Below, in pieces: positions 19,575 through 27,877 of a stretch of DNA of 39,745 nucleotides. This stretch comes from an uncultured Enterobacterales bacterium (GTDB taxonomy: Bacteria > Pseudomonadota > Gammaproteobacteria > Enterobacterales > Enterobacteriaceae). The stretch is taken from the NCBI GenBank assembly GCA_946478305.1, contig CAMLBO010000040.1:1-39745 (forward strand), read 5' to 3'. The position numbers and the translations under genes were made by a program. A model generated the notes under the pieces. That model was not told the DNA's origin and did no database searches. It saw nothing but the letters and a program-made list of their open reading frames with translations. Numbering within the stretch: position 1 is the stretch's first letter; each line of letters begins with the position of its first letter.

Positions 19575-20057
19575 ATGAACGGGACAATCACAACCTGGTT
19601 TGAAGATAAAGGTTTCGGGTTTATCAAAGATGAAAACGGCGATAACCGTTATTTCCACGTGATTAAAGTCGCCAACCCTGAGCTTATCAAGAAAGACGCC
19701 GTGGTGACTTTCGAGCCGACGACCAACAATAAAGGCCTTGCGGCCTTTGCGGTGAAAGTCGAGCCAGAAAGCCGGTATATTTTCATTGCCGGTGAGCGCA
19801 TCAAAATCACCAGCATCAAGTCCTTCCTGGCCTACAGCGAAGAGGTGCCTGCGGAATCTCAGATCAATAAAGAGAACGCGGTACTGTCAGTCGGCTTGCT
19901 GATGAATCGCATCCGCCCGAAGGAAGAAGAAGAGAAGAAAGCGGAGACGCGCACGCTGAAAAAGCTGGCGGTCACCACCTTCCAGAACACCACCTTCATC
20001 TTCTCTGAAGACGAAATTGATGTTGATGCCACAATGAAGATCCTCAAAGCGCTGTAA
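19575..20057 (+). CDS. Cold-shock-domain protein with C-terminal extension
   Basis: A 160-residue protein. Residues 1-62 form a cold-shock domain with the RNP1-type core DKGFGFIKD (11-19) and an RNP2-like YFHVIKV, so single-stranded nucleic-acid binding is likely. The remaining 100 residues are not a second cold-shock domain. They include a very acidic/basic EEEEKKAETRTLKK stretch near 115-130 and a hydrophobic TTFIFSEDEIDVDA end, and I do not recognise the fold. AGGCGG precedes the start by 8 nt, and a strong terminator follows. The function is unknown beyond probable RNA binding. Confidence 0.8.
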   Translation: MNGTITTWFEDKGFGFIKDENGDNRYFHVIKVANPELIKKDAVVTFEPTTNNKGLAAFAVKVEPESRYIFIAGERIKITSIKSFLAYSEEVPAESQINKENAVLSVGLLMNRIRPKEEEEKKAETRTLKKLAVTTFQNTTFIFSEDEIDVDATMKILKAL

Positions 20058-20068
20058 TGTGCGCATCC

Positions 20069-20114
20069 ACCGGTGCGGCCGTTTTCACTGACGGCGCTGC
20101 ACCGGTCTGTTTTT
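20069..20114 (+). terminator. Terminator after the cold-shock-domain gene
   Basis: ACCGGTGC / GCACCGGT (8 bp) encloses GCCG / CGGC and is followed by CTGTTTTT. Confidence 0.88.
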
Positions 20115-20124
20115 CCCTTCCCGA

Positions 20125-21090
20125 TTAATATGTTACGGTCACCAGCACCGTATCACTGTAGTTTCCGGCCGGCGGATTGGCCTGGCTGGCGTTCACCGTG
20201 GCGGTATAACCAATCGACTGCGAAGTGCCGGTGCCGGTCATTGAGGTATTCGTGGCCGCGGTCCACACCGAAGCATCTCCCTTAAAGATCTGATATTGCA
20301 AATAACTGGTCACGCTATTCGTGGTGGCAGACATCTGACGGAACTGCCCGGTGCTGGGGTTAGTGCTGGTCAGGTTAACGCTGTAGGTGGCGCCCAGGGT
20401 GCAACGCACGCTCAGCGAATTTGACGTTACCGACGCAAAGCCGCTCGGGAAGGCCGCCGAACCAAAACTCACGTTCGGTGCGCTGTCGATATAACAATAA
20501 TTGGTCACCGTCAGGCTGACGGCAATCACCGTCGTCGCCGTGCCGTCGGTATAGACGCAAAGTCCGGCCACCCCAATAAAGCAGATATGGTAGGCCCAGT
20601 TAATCGTAATATTATCGGTATAGAGCCCGGCCTTCAGATTGCCTCCCGTCGACGTTTTCAGATACAGCGGCATACTGCCGTCGCTGGCATTGAACAGGCC
20701 GAGCAGCCCGAGCAAGGTGGTGCTACTCCAGGTCGTGGATGCTCCTACGTTGACCGGGGTCGCGCAGGCGCTGTCTTTACAGATGATATAGGGCAGATAT
20801 TCACTATTGGCAGCATTAAACAGCTGCGCCGTGGTACCTGAGGCATTGGTCGTCGAGGCGATGGTCGCGGTGACCGTGTTGGTGCCCAGTAACGAAAGCA
20901 GGCTGCCCGAGCAGGTGAATCCGCTGGTGGCGGTGACCAGTTGAGGCGTACTGGAGACGGTAAACGAAGTGAGTGAGCCAAAACTCCCCGTCCCGGACGT
21001 ACTGGTGCAGGCCGCCTGCGCGCCTTGTAGCCCGGTCCAAAGCAGCAGCAGAGCCGTTAACCCGTGTGACGCCATTTTTAACAGTTTCAT
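20125..21090 (-). CDS. Csu-type pilus tip adhesin (CsuE-like, two spore-coat-U domains)
   Basis: The last gene of the pilus operon; 321 aa from the ATG at 21090, which overlaps the usher stop by 4 bp (ATGA) and has AGGAGAGAGGAA upstream. A signal peptide ends near AQA-ACTS (residue 26). Two SCPU domains follow, about 27-185 and 190-321; the second ends AGNYSDTVLVTVTY, the family C-terminal strand. The N-terminal domain has unusually hydrophobic segments (SLLSLLGTN, LLGLLGLF, ICFIGVAGLCVY). In Acinetobacter CsuE, hydrophobic finger loops of this domain bind abiotic surfaces, so these may be the counterpart. Confidence 0.88.
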   Translation of the reverse strand: MKLLKMASHGLTALLLLWTGLQGAQAACTSTSGTGSFGSLTSFTVSSTPQLVTATSGFTCSGSLLSLLGTNTVTATIASTTNASGTTAQLFNAANSEYLPYIICKDSACATPVNVGASTTWSSTTLLGLLGLFNASDGSMPLYLKTSTGGNLKAGLYTDNITINWAYHICFIGVAGLCVYTDGTATTVIAVSLTVTNYCYIDSAPNVSFGSAAFPSGFASVTSNSLSVRCTLGATYSVNLTSTNPSTGQFRQMSATTNSVTSYLQYQIFKGDASVWTAATNTSMTGTGTSQSIGYTATVNASQANPPAGNYSDTVLVTVTY

Positions 21091-23666
21091 TTCCTCTCTC
21101 CTGACGCCGTGCCCGGCTGGCAAACCAGCGGGCCGACCTGCTCAATGCTGTGATGAGTGCTGCTCAGGTCAAAGCCAATCCGGCATACCGAATTGTCCTC
21201 CTGACGGATACTCAACATGTTGTGTGGTTGCAGATTAGTGAAGTACACCAGTCCGTCGTAGCCCACGACCGTGGTCTGCTGGCTGTTCTGTTCGGTGACC
21301 AGCGTGCCGAGTTTCAGCGGCTGGCCCTGGGTATCGTTGAGCCGGATGCTGGCGGAAAGCACTTTTTTGACCGGGAAATCCACCACTACGCCGCTGCCTT
21401 CGCGCACGGAGATGCTCTCCGATACCCGGTTGGCGACCGCGTCGGCAGGCAGCGGCAGGGTGTCTATATCTACCCTGGCCGGATAATAGGAGCTGACGTT
21501 CGGGATCAGCAGATGGCCGTTTTTATCGGTCTTGCCGAGTTTCTGGTTCTCATACATTACGGGTACCCCGGCGTAGTTGCCGGTATCAACCACGATGAAG
21601 GCATCGTTGATCTTGTCCGACAGGAAAAAATCATTCGCCATAAACACCACTGAACCGCTGAGATCGGCCCAATTAGTGTACTCACCGGTCTGCCCATAAA
21701 CCCCGCCCTGAAGGGTGGCATAACGTGATTTCCAGGTGGCATCGGCCTGCTGATACGGATCACTGCCGCCGGTATAGGCCAGATTCCAGCCCAGCCCGCC
21801 GTCTGTTGGGGTGGTTTTACTGGCCCCAATCTGCTCCTGATAATTGCCGGCGCTGTTGCGCTGCGACCCGGCGTTGACGCTTATGCCACCGTCCAGCGGA
21901 ATAATAAATTGCAGCTGCGCGCTGTAGCCGTCTTCACTGAGCGTTTTATTGAGCGACAAAAACATGCTGCTCTGGCCCCACAGCGAGCGGCTGTAGGAAA
22001 GGTTCACCAGGCGGGTATGGCTCTGGTCATAGGCTTCGACATCGTAATAGCCGATGCCGATGGTGCCGTTCGACGTGCCAAAAGGCGACGTGCTGAAGGT
22101 CACCTGATCGGCCCGGCGGCTGAGACGGGTGTCGCTGGAGTAGGAGGTTAAATCCTGATAGCCCGGCGTGCGCGATGAGCGCAGTGCTGACAAGCTGAAA
22201 CGGGTGGAGTAGTAGGAGTAGCCCACCGTGTACTGGCTGCCGTTTTTGTCTTTGGTATCGCTGTCAGTGTCCGGCTGGATGCCATTCTGATTGTTGTTAT
22301 CCGGCAGGCCGTTGGTGGGGTTATTGGGAAAATGATTGATGTCGTTATTATTATTGCCGTTAGTATCAAACTCGCCGCTGGTCACCGGCGCATGGTTGGC
22401 CTGACTCTGGCTGCCCGATACGCTGAAGGTTCCCCAGTGGCCGACGGCAATATCCGCGCCGATACCGCCGAGCGCCAACCCCTGCGTCGCCTCGCCGTGG
22501 GAGGAGAGCGTCAGGTAATTGGTGATGCCGTAGCGGTAAATGCCGCTGAACGCGGCGTCAGAGTAGTCGGCACTGTTGATACCGTAGTTTTGCCTCACCG
22601 CGCCGAGTGACAGGTCAAAGTCAGTCAGGCCGCGGCGCAGCAGGGTGTTGGAGACATAAAACGGTACACTGGTGGAAACCTGCCGCCCAAGGGCATCGGT
22701 GGTGACTACCGTCGCTTCGCCAGCACCGTTGATGTAGGGCACGTTGGTGAGGGTGAACGGCCCGGAGTTCAGATTATTGCTGCTGGCCTTAAAGCCGTTA
22801 AGAAACAGGTCCACCGTGGTGGGCACCGCTGCAGTGCCGCTGTACTGCAGCAGCGGGTAAGTCACCAGGTCCGGGCGCACGCCGAAGTTGCGGCTGATGC
22901 GTAACCCCCCCATGCGCGCCGAGTTACTCCAGGTCAGGGAGTTACTGACAAAATCCCCCATCTGATAACTGACCAGATCTTTCTCATCGGTATAGCGCCA
23001 GAAGGTGTCATAGCGGATATAGCCATCCTGTGAGGTGCTGTCGCCCTCACCGGGTGATCCCTCCATATTGTAACGCCAGGTGCCGGTGTTGGTCATAATA
23101 CCGACACTGCTGAACAGCCGTTGCTCCATCCAGGTCGCGATTGAACGCTGCCCGTCGTGCGGGTCGGAATAGTAAGAGTCATAGTTGAATAACAGACCGG
23201 TGCTGCTTTGCGCCGGGGTGTAACCCATGAGGTTATCACTGCTAACATTCTGTTTTGGCAGCCAGTCATCCGGCACCTGTAAGATCAACTGTTGGGTGGC
23301 GGCGACGTAGTTAGCTTTGACCTGTGGCAGAGTAGCGATGTTAACCAGCCCCTGCTGCTGGCCGTTGAGATGCACATGGTTTTTCGCCAGCACCCCGGCT
23401 TCGACCCAGTAGGCATTGTTGCGATACACCACAGGTACCACCTGATTGTCACTCTGGCCATTCACCACCATCGACAGATAGTAGGTTGCCTCGGTGACTA
23501 CCGGCGCCGCGCGCGGTGCGTCCGGCAGTGCGCCATACTCAGCGCCCTGCGTCAGCCACGGCACCGCCAGCAGGCTAATACTTCCTGCATAGATCAGTCC
23601 CTGATATCCCCGGGCGCGGGTTCGAAGAAGAACGCGCCTCCCCGGGATATAACGTCGGATTTGCAT
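21087..23666 (-). CDS. Outer membrane fimbrial usher (CsuD-like, archaic type)
   Basis: An 859-residue outer membrane assembly pore that accepts chaperone-subunit complexes and secretes the pilus. A long basic signal segment (about 1-41) ends LTQGAEYG. The N-terminal domain contains LSMVVNGQSDNQVVPVVYR, the barrel follows with GGLRISRNFGVRPDLVTYPL and the plug-region FLNGFKASSNNLNSGPF. C-terminal domains include ENQKLGKTDKNGHLLIPNV. Residues of about 432-477, inside the barrel, form an Asn/Asp-rich low-complexity loop not typical of ushers. AGGAG precedes the ATG. It lies 18 bp after the chaperone gene. Confidence 0.93.
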   Translation of the reverse strand: MQIRRYIPGRRVLLRTRARGYQGLIYAGSISLLAVPWLTQGAEYGALPDAPRAAPVVTEATYYLSMVVNGQSDNQVVPVVYRNNAYWVEAGVLAKNHVHLNGQQQGLVNIATLPQVKANYVAATQQLILQVPDDWLPKQNVSSDNLMGYTPAQSSTGLLFNYDSYYSDPHDGQRSIATWMEQRLFSSVGIMTNTGTWRYNMEGSPGEGDSTSQDGYIRYDTFWRYTDEKDLVSYQMGDFVSNSLTWSNSARMGGLRISRNFGVRPDLVTYPLLQYSGTAAVPTTVDLFLNGFKASSNNLNSGPFTLTNVPYINGAGEATVVTTDALGRQVSTSVPFYVSNTLLRRGLTDFDLSLGAVRQNYGINSADYSDAAFSGIYRYGITNYLTLSSHGEATQGLALGGIGADIAVGHWGTFSVSGSQSQANHAPVTSGEFDTNGNNNNDINHFPNNPTNGLPDNNNQNGIQPDTDSDTKDKNGSQYTVGYSYYSTRFSLSALRSSRTPGYQDLTSYSSDTRLSRRADQVTFSTSPFGTSNGTIGIGYYDVEAYDQSHTRLVNLSYSRSLWGQSSMFLSLNKTLSEDGYSAQLQFIIPLDGGISVNAGSQRNSAGNYQEQIGASKTTPTDGGLGWNLAYTGGSDPYQQADATWKSRYATLQGGVYGQTGEYTNWADLSGSVVFMANDFFLSDKINDAFIVVDTGNYAGVPVMYENQKLGKTDKNGHLLIPNVSSYYPARVDIDTLPLPADAVANRVSESISVREGSGVVVDFPVKKVLSASIRLNDTQGQPLKLGTLVTEQNSQQTTVVGYDGLVYFTNLQPHNMLSIRQEDNSVCRIGFDLSSTHHSIEQVGPLVCQPGTASGERK

Positions 23667-23684
23667 GCGTCGCGGCTCCTGCCT

Positions 23685-24482
23685 TTATTCGCCGCGGGGG
23701 ATCACAATCGGTTGGGTGTTATCGGCAATCTGCGCATTGAGCTGGCTGCCCGGCAGCACACCTGCCGGAACCGGCCAGCGCATCTCCTGTCCTGGCAGTA
23801 CATAACCCATAAAGCCCGATATCATCGGCTTCACGCCTTTTCTGGCATCGCCGGTATTTGACCAAAATACGTTGCTCAGCCGGGCATGGACGACGCCGGT
23901 ATTGCGTACCTTCAGGAAGGATTTACCGCCTGCGCTGTCGATGCTCCAGTGCAGCACTGGCTTGGTGGCCGTCGCGCTGTCGCGTTTAATATCGGTGCGG
24001 TCGTTGGTCCAGATCCCCTCGCCATCCAGAAACAGCGGCAGCAGATAACGCATCTGCAACTGCAGGCCAACCATGGCTTTATCCTGTCCCTGAGGAGGGG
24101 CAGTCAGGGGAGAAGGGATCTCATCGATGATGATACGGAAGGCTTTTTCCGTGTGGGCGGGCACCGGCGTATTGCGGATTAGACGGATTAACTGACGCTG
24201 GCCGGGGAGCACGGTGGCAAACGGCGGGCTGGCGACGACATCGGTCTGGTCGGCATAGCGCTCGTTAAAATCTTGCTGTTTCCAGGCCAGTACCCGCACC
24301 TGCAAGGAGACCGGTGCGGCCCCGCGGTTTTCCAGCCAGAGGGCGGAACCGTTCTGATCTGACTCAATAATCTGATACACCGGCCAGACCAGCACCGAAC
24401 TGGCGGCCCAGAGTGGTGTAGTACTCAGCAACACGCTGAGGGATAACAAACGTAATACCGTGCGCAAGAAAGTCTGATACAT
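23685..24482 (-). CDS. Periplasmic pilus assembly chaperone (CsuC-like)
   Basis: A 265-residue chaperone of the PapD/FimC superfamily, archaic branch. The signal peptide ends near WAA-SSVLVWP (about 27). The N-terminal Ig domain carries IRLIRNTPVPAHTEKAFRIIIDEIP, in which the strand before the conserved R and I residues supplies donor-strand complementation. The second domain begins near WTNDRTD and ends NTQPIVIPRGE. AGGA is 8 nt before the ATG. The gene sits between the subunit genes and the usher, as in csu operons. Confidence 0.92.
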   Translation of the reverse strand: MYQTFLRTVLRLLSLSVLLSTTPLWAASSVLVWPVYQIIESDQNGSALWLENRGAAPVSLQVRVLAWKQQDFNERYADQTDVVASPPFATVLPGQRQLIRLIRNTPVPAHTEKAFRIIIDEIPSPLTAPPQGQDKAMVGLQLQMRYLLPLFLDGEGIWTNDRTDIKRDSATATKPVLHWSIDSAGGKSFLKVRNTGVVHARLSNVFWSNTGDARKGVKPMISGFMGYVLPGQEMRWPVPAGVLPGSQLNAQIADNTQPIVIPRGE

Positions 24483-24500
24483 ATTTCATATCCTGATGAT

Positions 24501-25034
24501 TCAATAAGTTAAGGTGACAGTGACCGTGTCGGTATAGGTTCCCGCTGAGGGTAAAGTGGTCACTGCAAATAAGCGTGCATAAACCGGATAGGTTTGTGTG
24601 GTGGCCGGAAAGCTGCTGACCGTCATCGCCAGCGCGCCGTTTCCCCATACTTTGCTGCGCGCTGAATCCTGATAAAGCTGATAGGCCAGCGTCTGTGTCG
24701 CTGCCGTGGTGTTGACCATGTAGCGCTGTGTGGCGCTGCCGCCATTGATGCCGTAATCCATTGAGATAGTCGGCGTTGCGCCGGGGGTACAAGTCACCAC
24801 CACGCTGCCTGCGCCGGTGGTGCTGACCATGTCGAGATTGCTGGGAACGGAGGCTATTGAGCCAAAATTGATGGTGCCGAGATTGGTGATCGGACTGGTG
24901 ACGGAGCTGCCAAAAGCGCAGCCGTTAACAATGGTGGCGCTGACGGTGAAATTCGCGGTGGCGGTCGCCGCGTTGACGGTGCAGCTGAACAGCGGCAGGG
25001 CAAAAAGAGTTATCAGCAACCGCTCAGGCATCAT
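24501..25034 (-). CDS. Spore-coat-U domain minor pilin (CsuB-like)
   Basis: A 177-residue secreted subunit. Two ATGs lie together at 25034 and 25031; GGGGAG precedes them and either may be used. The signal peptide ends near VNA-ATATANF. The SCPU domain has an early cysteine in VNGCAFG, the GTINFGSI strand, a second cysteine in VVVTCTPG and the C-terminal AGTYTDTVTVTLTY. The frame extends upstream to 25136 into the preceding pilin gene, but that part is a shadow. It is the third subunit of the operon, 11 bp after the second. Confidence 0.88.
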   Translation of the reverse strand: MMPERLLITLFALPLFSCTVNAATATANFTVSATIVNGCAFGSSVTSPITNLGTINFGSIASVPSNLDMVSTTGAGSVVVTCTPGATPTISMDYGINGGSATQRYMVNTTAATQTLAYQLYQDSARSKVWGNGALAMTVSSFPATTQTYPVYARLFAVTTLPSAGTYTDTVTVTLTY

Positions 25035-25045
25035 GTCTCTCCCCA

Positions 25046-25564
25046 CTACCAGCTGACGGTGACGTTCACCGTATCCTGATAAACACCGGCTGCCGGTGTG
25101 GTTTGAGACGGAACACGGCCATACACCGTATGCCATTGATCGGCACCGTTACCGACGTCGCTCAGGCCGGTGGTGTTATCCCAGACCGTGGTGCGGGTCG
25201 CATTGGTATAGAGGTTATAAAGGATTTTCAGCGTGGCATTGGTGGTGTTGGCCATACTGCGTGCGGTAACGCTGCCGCTGCTGCCGCCATCCATCAGAAT
25301 TTTATAGCTCAGGCCATTGACGCAGTTCACGCGGATCGATCCCGCCAGCTGGGTGCTGGTGGCATTAATCACGCTGGTCGTCGAGGCGTAATTACCGAAA
25401 TTGAGGGTGCCGAAGGTGGTGCTGCCAGACGTGGTGGCGCCTGCTGTACAAGCAGGCAGCAGAGTTGCAGTAATCCCAAGCGTAGCGGCATGGCTGGCAG
25501 GAATCGCAGCCAGGATAAGCAGCAAACTGAGGGCTGGAAAAAGCAGCAGTACCTTGATATCCAT
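25046..25564 (-). CDS. Spore-coat-U domain minor pilin (CsuA-like)
   Basis: A 172-residue secreted subunit with signal peptide (cleavage near SHA-ATLGI, residue 26). SCPU features are LLPACTAG, GTLNFGNYAS, RVNCVNGLSY and the end AGVYQDTVNVTVSW. AGGAGGT is about 10 nt before the ATG. It is the second gene of the operon. Its similarity to the first subunit, including the shared GTLNFGNYA strand, suggests duplication within the cluster. Confidence 0.88.
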   Translation of the reverse strand: MDIKVLLLFPALSLLLILAAIPASHAATLGITATLLPACTAGATTSGSTTFGTLNFGNYASTTSVINATSTQLAGSIRVNCVNGLSYKILMDGGSSGSVTARSMANTTNATLKILYNLYTNATRTTVWDNTTGLSDVGNGADQWHTVYGRVPSQTTPAAGVYQDTVNVTVSW

Positions 25565-25629
25565 AGTCTTTCTTACCTCCTGAATAATGGTGAGTTCAGG
25601 GCCGTAAACGGCCCTGACATATTCAGGTA

Positions 25630-26175
25630 TTACCAGGCAAGCGTAGCGACTACGGTATCGTTATAAGTGCCGGCGGCGGGGGTGGTGCTGGTTTGGTCAG
25701 CAGGCAGCACGCGACCGTAAATAGGAATGTTTTGCGCAGTGGTACCCGTCGTCAATGCAACCGGCGTATTGATGGCGAATTCCGTGGTGCGCGCGGTGTT
25801 GGAGTAGAGACGATATGGAATGCTGTTACCGCTGGAGGTCATGGTGCGAATGCCACCGCTGGCTGCCAATCCGCCGTTAAGGGAGAGAGTCGGGCTGAGG
25901 CCGGTGCTGCAAGTGATGGTGACCGCATTGGTGCCATCGGCGCCAAAGACTGTCCCGTTGATCACGCTGGTTAAATCGGCATAGTTACCGAAATTCAACG
26001 TACCCCACTGGTTGGTGCCGCCGGTGGCCGTGCCGTTGCCAACAGTACAACCGGTGCTGATGGTTAACTGCACGCCGACTTGTCCTGTCAGGGTGCCTGC
26101 TGCGTGAGCTCCCGCTGAAAGTGTCAGCAGAGCCGTGGTAAATAAGGCGAGAAATGATTGTTTTTTTGCGTCCAT
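25630..26175 (-). CDS. Major pilin, spore-coat-U domain (CsuA/B-like)
   Basis: The first gene of the operon and, by position, the major shaft subunit. The ATG at 26175 gives MDAKKQSFLALF (181 aa) with GGGAG 5 nt upstream; a TTG at 26193 opens the frame but is less likely. The signal peptide ends near AHA-AGTLTGQ (about 26). The SCPU domain has STGCTVG, GTLNFGNYADLTSVINGT, VTITCSTG and the C-terminal AGTYNDTVVATLAW. The six-gene order (three pilins, chaperone, usher, two-domain tip) is exactly that of the Acinetobacter csu locus, the archaic chaperone-usher class. Confidence 0.9.
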   Translation of the reverse strand: MDAKKQSFLALFTTALLTLSAGAHAAGTLTGQVGVQLTISTGCTVGNGTATGGTNQWGTLNFGNYADLTSVINGTVFGADGTNAVTITCSTGLSPTLSLNGGLAASGGIRTMTSSGNSIPYRLYSNTARTTEFAINTPVALTTGTTAQNIPIYGRVLPADQTSTTPAAGTYNDTVVATLAW

Positions 26176-26609
26176 GATGACTCCCAATGACAACGTTTAA
26201 GGCTGTTTATTCATGCAACCAACGGTGCATGTGGAAATCCTCTGGTGGTAACATTCTAAAAAAGGCTAAATGATAAAAATTCTTGCATGTCATGAAGGCC
26301 GGGCTTTGTCTGTTTCCCACTTTTCCGGGGAATTATCACTGACATTGTCAGTCTGAGTCTTTCAGGAATGCCGTTTTCTTTTCAGTAACAGCATCATGAG
26401 ACTTCGAGACATAGTTAAATATAAGTTAATAAATTTAACTTAAGGAGAACTATTTGGCACTTTTTGCAAAAGGCCTGATAACTCTAACAAAAATGAACTG
26501 ACAGGTTATAAATCTTAAAAAACATCATTTTTCGTATTTAAATCCTAAAAATAGTGGAAGATTGAGTTAAGTTGCTAACCATTTAGCCAGCGTTTACAAG
26601 GAGTGAGAG
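26176..26609. other. AT-rich intergenic region between the pilus operon and the TPR gene (434 bp)
   Basis: No gene is supportable. Symmetrical elements seen: CATGCA-N8-TGCATG (26212-26231, in the pilus leader), ACTGAC-ATT-GTCAGT (26338-26352) and AGTTAAAT-N12-ATTTAACT (26413-26440). It must hold the pilus promoter (minus) and the TPR-ydcF promoter (plus); base composition falls clearly below the flanking genes, as is common upstream of fimbrial operons. Confidence 0.6.
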
Positions 26610-27089
26610 ATGGATCTGAACACCGTTTTACAGCAGTTACGTCAGGCAGGGAAAACTGAACAGGCCCGCGCGGAGTGGATCTCACTCGCCGCAATGCATC
26701 CGCAACAGGCGCAGGTGCAGTACGAAACCGCATGCATTCATGACTCAATGGGCCTCGAGTCTCAGGCTGTGCCTTATTATCTGGCGGCCATCGATCTCGG
26801 CTTACCCGAGGACGATCTGCGAGGTGCTTACCTGGGCCTGGGCAGTACGTACCGCACGCTGGGGCAGTTTGAGGAGTCAAAACAGATTTTCGAACGTGGC
26901 ATGGCAGCATTTCCTGAAGCCCTGGAGCTACGCGTTTTTCTGGCGATGACGCTCTACAATCTGGCCGATCATCACGCCGCCATGTCTCTACTGCTGGACG
27001 TAATTGCCGATACCAGCGCCGACAAAGAGATCCAAAGTTATCAGCGCGCGATTCGCCTTTATGCGCAGGATCTTGAGCGCCAATGGTAA
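26610..27089 (+). CDS. Tetratricopeptide repeat protein (TPR_5-like)
   Basis: A 159-residue all-helical protein without a signal peptide, so probably cytoplasmic. TPR-like helices run from about residue 5 to 130, with YLGLGSTYRTLGQFEESKQI the clearest unit (consensus G-x-x-Y/A-G-x). It resembles the TPR_5 family. Such proteins are scaffolds and no specific partner is known. The stop overlaps the start of ydcF by 7 bp, so the two are translationally coupled and may work together. GGAG lies 6 nt before the ATG. Confidence 0.8.
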   Translation: MDLNTVLQQLRQAGKTEQARAEWISLAAMHPQQAQVQYETACIHDSMGLESQAVPYYLAAIDLGLPEDDLRGAYLGLGSTYRTLGQFEESKQIFERGMAAFPEALELRVFLAMTLYNLADHHAAMSLLLDVIADTSADKEIQSYQRAIRLYAQDLERQW

Positions 27090-27877
27090 TGCTAACTGAC
27101 AGCCAGCTGGCTGATATCAACCTGCTGGCCGCATTTCTGGCGCTGGATCAAACCGGTGGAGCGACGCCAAACCAGATGGCGCGCAGCGAGCCACAGTTGT
27201 TGATCCTGCTGGGTAACGCCATTTTGCCGGTGGCCGAACGGGCGTTCACGGTACTGTCACGCGGCGCAGTGGAGAAAATACTGATTGCCGGTGGCATCGG
27301 GCACTCCACCGATCTGCTCTATCAGGCCGTGAAAGGTCATGCGAATTACCACGTGATCGCCACCGAAGGGCGTAGCGAGGCGGCGATCCTGCATGATATC
27401 GCCGTGCAGTTTTTTGCCATTTCGCCCGAGCAATTGCTGCTTGAAACCGCCTCAACCAACTGTGGTGATAACGCTGTGCAGGCCCGTCGGGTACTGGAAC
27501 AGGCCGGAGAACCTGCCGCGCGTATTATTCTGACCCAGGATCCGCTGATGCAGCGGCGCACTGACGCCAGTTTTCGTAAAGTGTGGCAGGATCGCCCGGA
27601 AGTGCAGTTTATCAACTGGCCGACCTTCCCCCCCCAGATAGAGCAACGTGGTGACGGGCTGGCGTATCGTGGAGAAACGGACGCCAGCTTGTGGTCATGG
27701 CCTCGTTTTGCCTCGCTGTTACTGGGGGAGATTCCGCGCCTGCGTAACACGGTGCAGGGTTACGGGCCGCTTGGAAAAGGCTTTATCGCGGCGGTGGATA
27801 TCCCGCCGGAAATCGAAGCAGCCTATGCCCGTATTTCGCCGTTACTGAGCACCGATCACGGTGACAGATCTTTCTGA
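27083..27877 (+). CDS. ydcF: YdcF family protein (DUF218, SAM/nucleotide-binding fold)
   Basis: A 264-residue cytoplasmic protein related to E. coli YdcF (266 aa), which binds S-adenosylmethionine in vitro but has no established role. Family blocks are LLGNAILPVAE, IAGGIGHSTDLLYQA, the STNCGDNA loop, TQDPLMQRRTDASFRK and GYGPLGKGFI. It lacks the N-terminal membrane anchor of ElyC/SanA relatives. A second ATG at 27089 is possible. Its 3' end overlaps the convergent MFS gene by 22 bp. Confidence 0.9.
   Translation: MVMLTDSQLADINLLAAFLALDQTGGATPNQMARSEPQLLILLGNAILPVAERAFTVLSRGAVEKILIAGGIGHSTDLLYQAVKGHANYHVIATEGRSEAAILHDIAVQFFAISPEQLLLETASTNCGDNAVQARRVLEQAGEPAARIILTQDPLMQRRTDASFRKVWQDRPEVQFINWPTFPPQIEQRGDGLAYRGETDASLWSWPRFASLLLGEIPRLRNTVQGYGPLGKGFIAAVDIPPEIEAAYARISPLLSTDHGDRSF

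Noticed and set aside
26454-26501. Tiny TTG-start peptide (15 residues) after AAGGAGA in the pilus-TPR intergenic region
   Set aside because: Good ribosome-site spacing but a rare start codon, no homology possible at this length and AT-rich context; likely chance.
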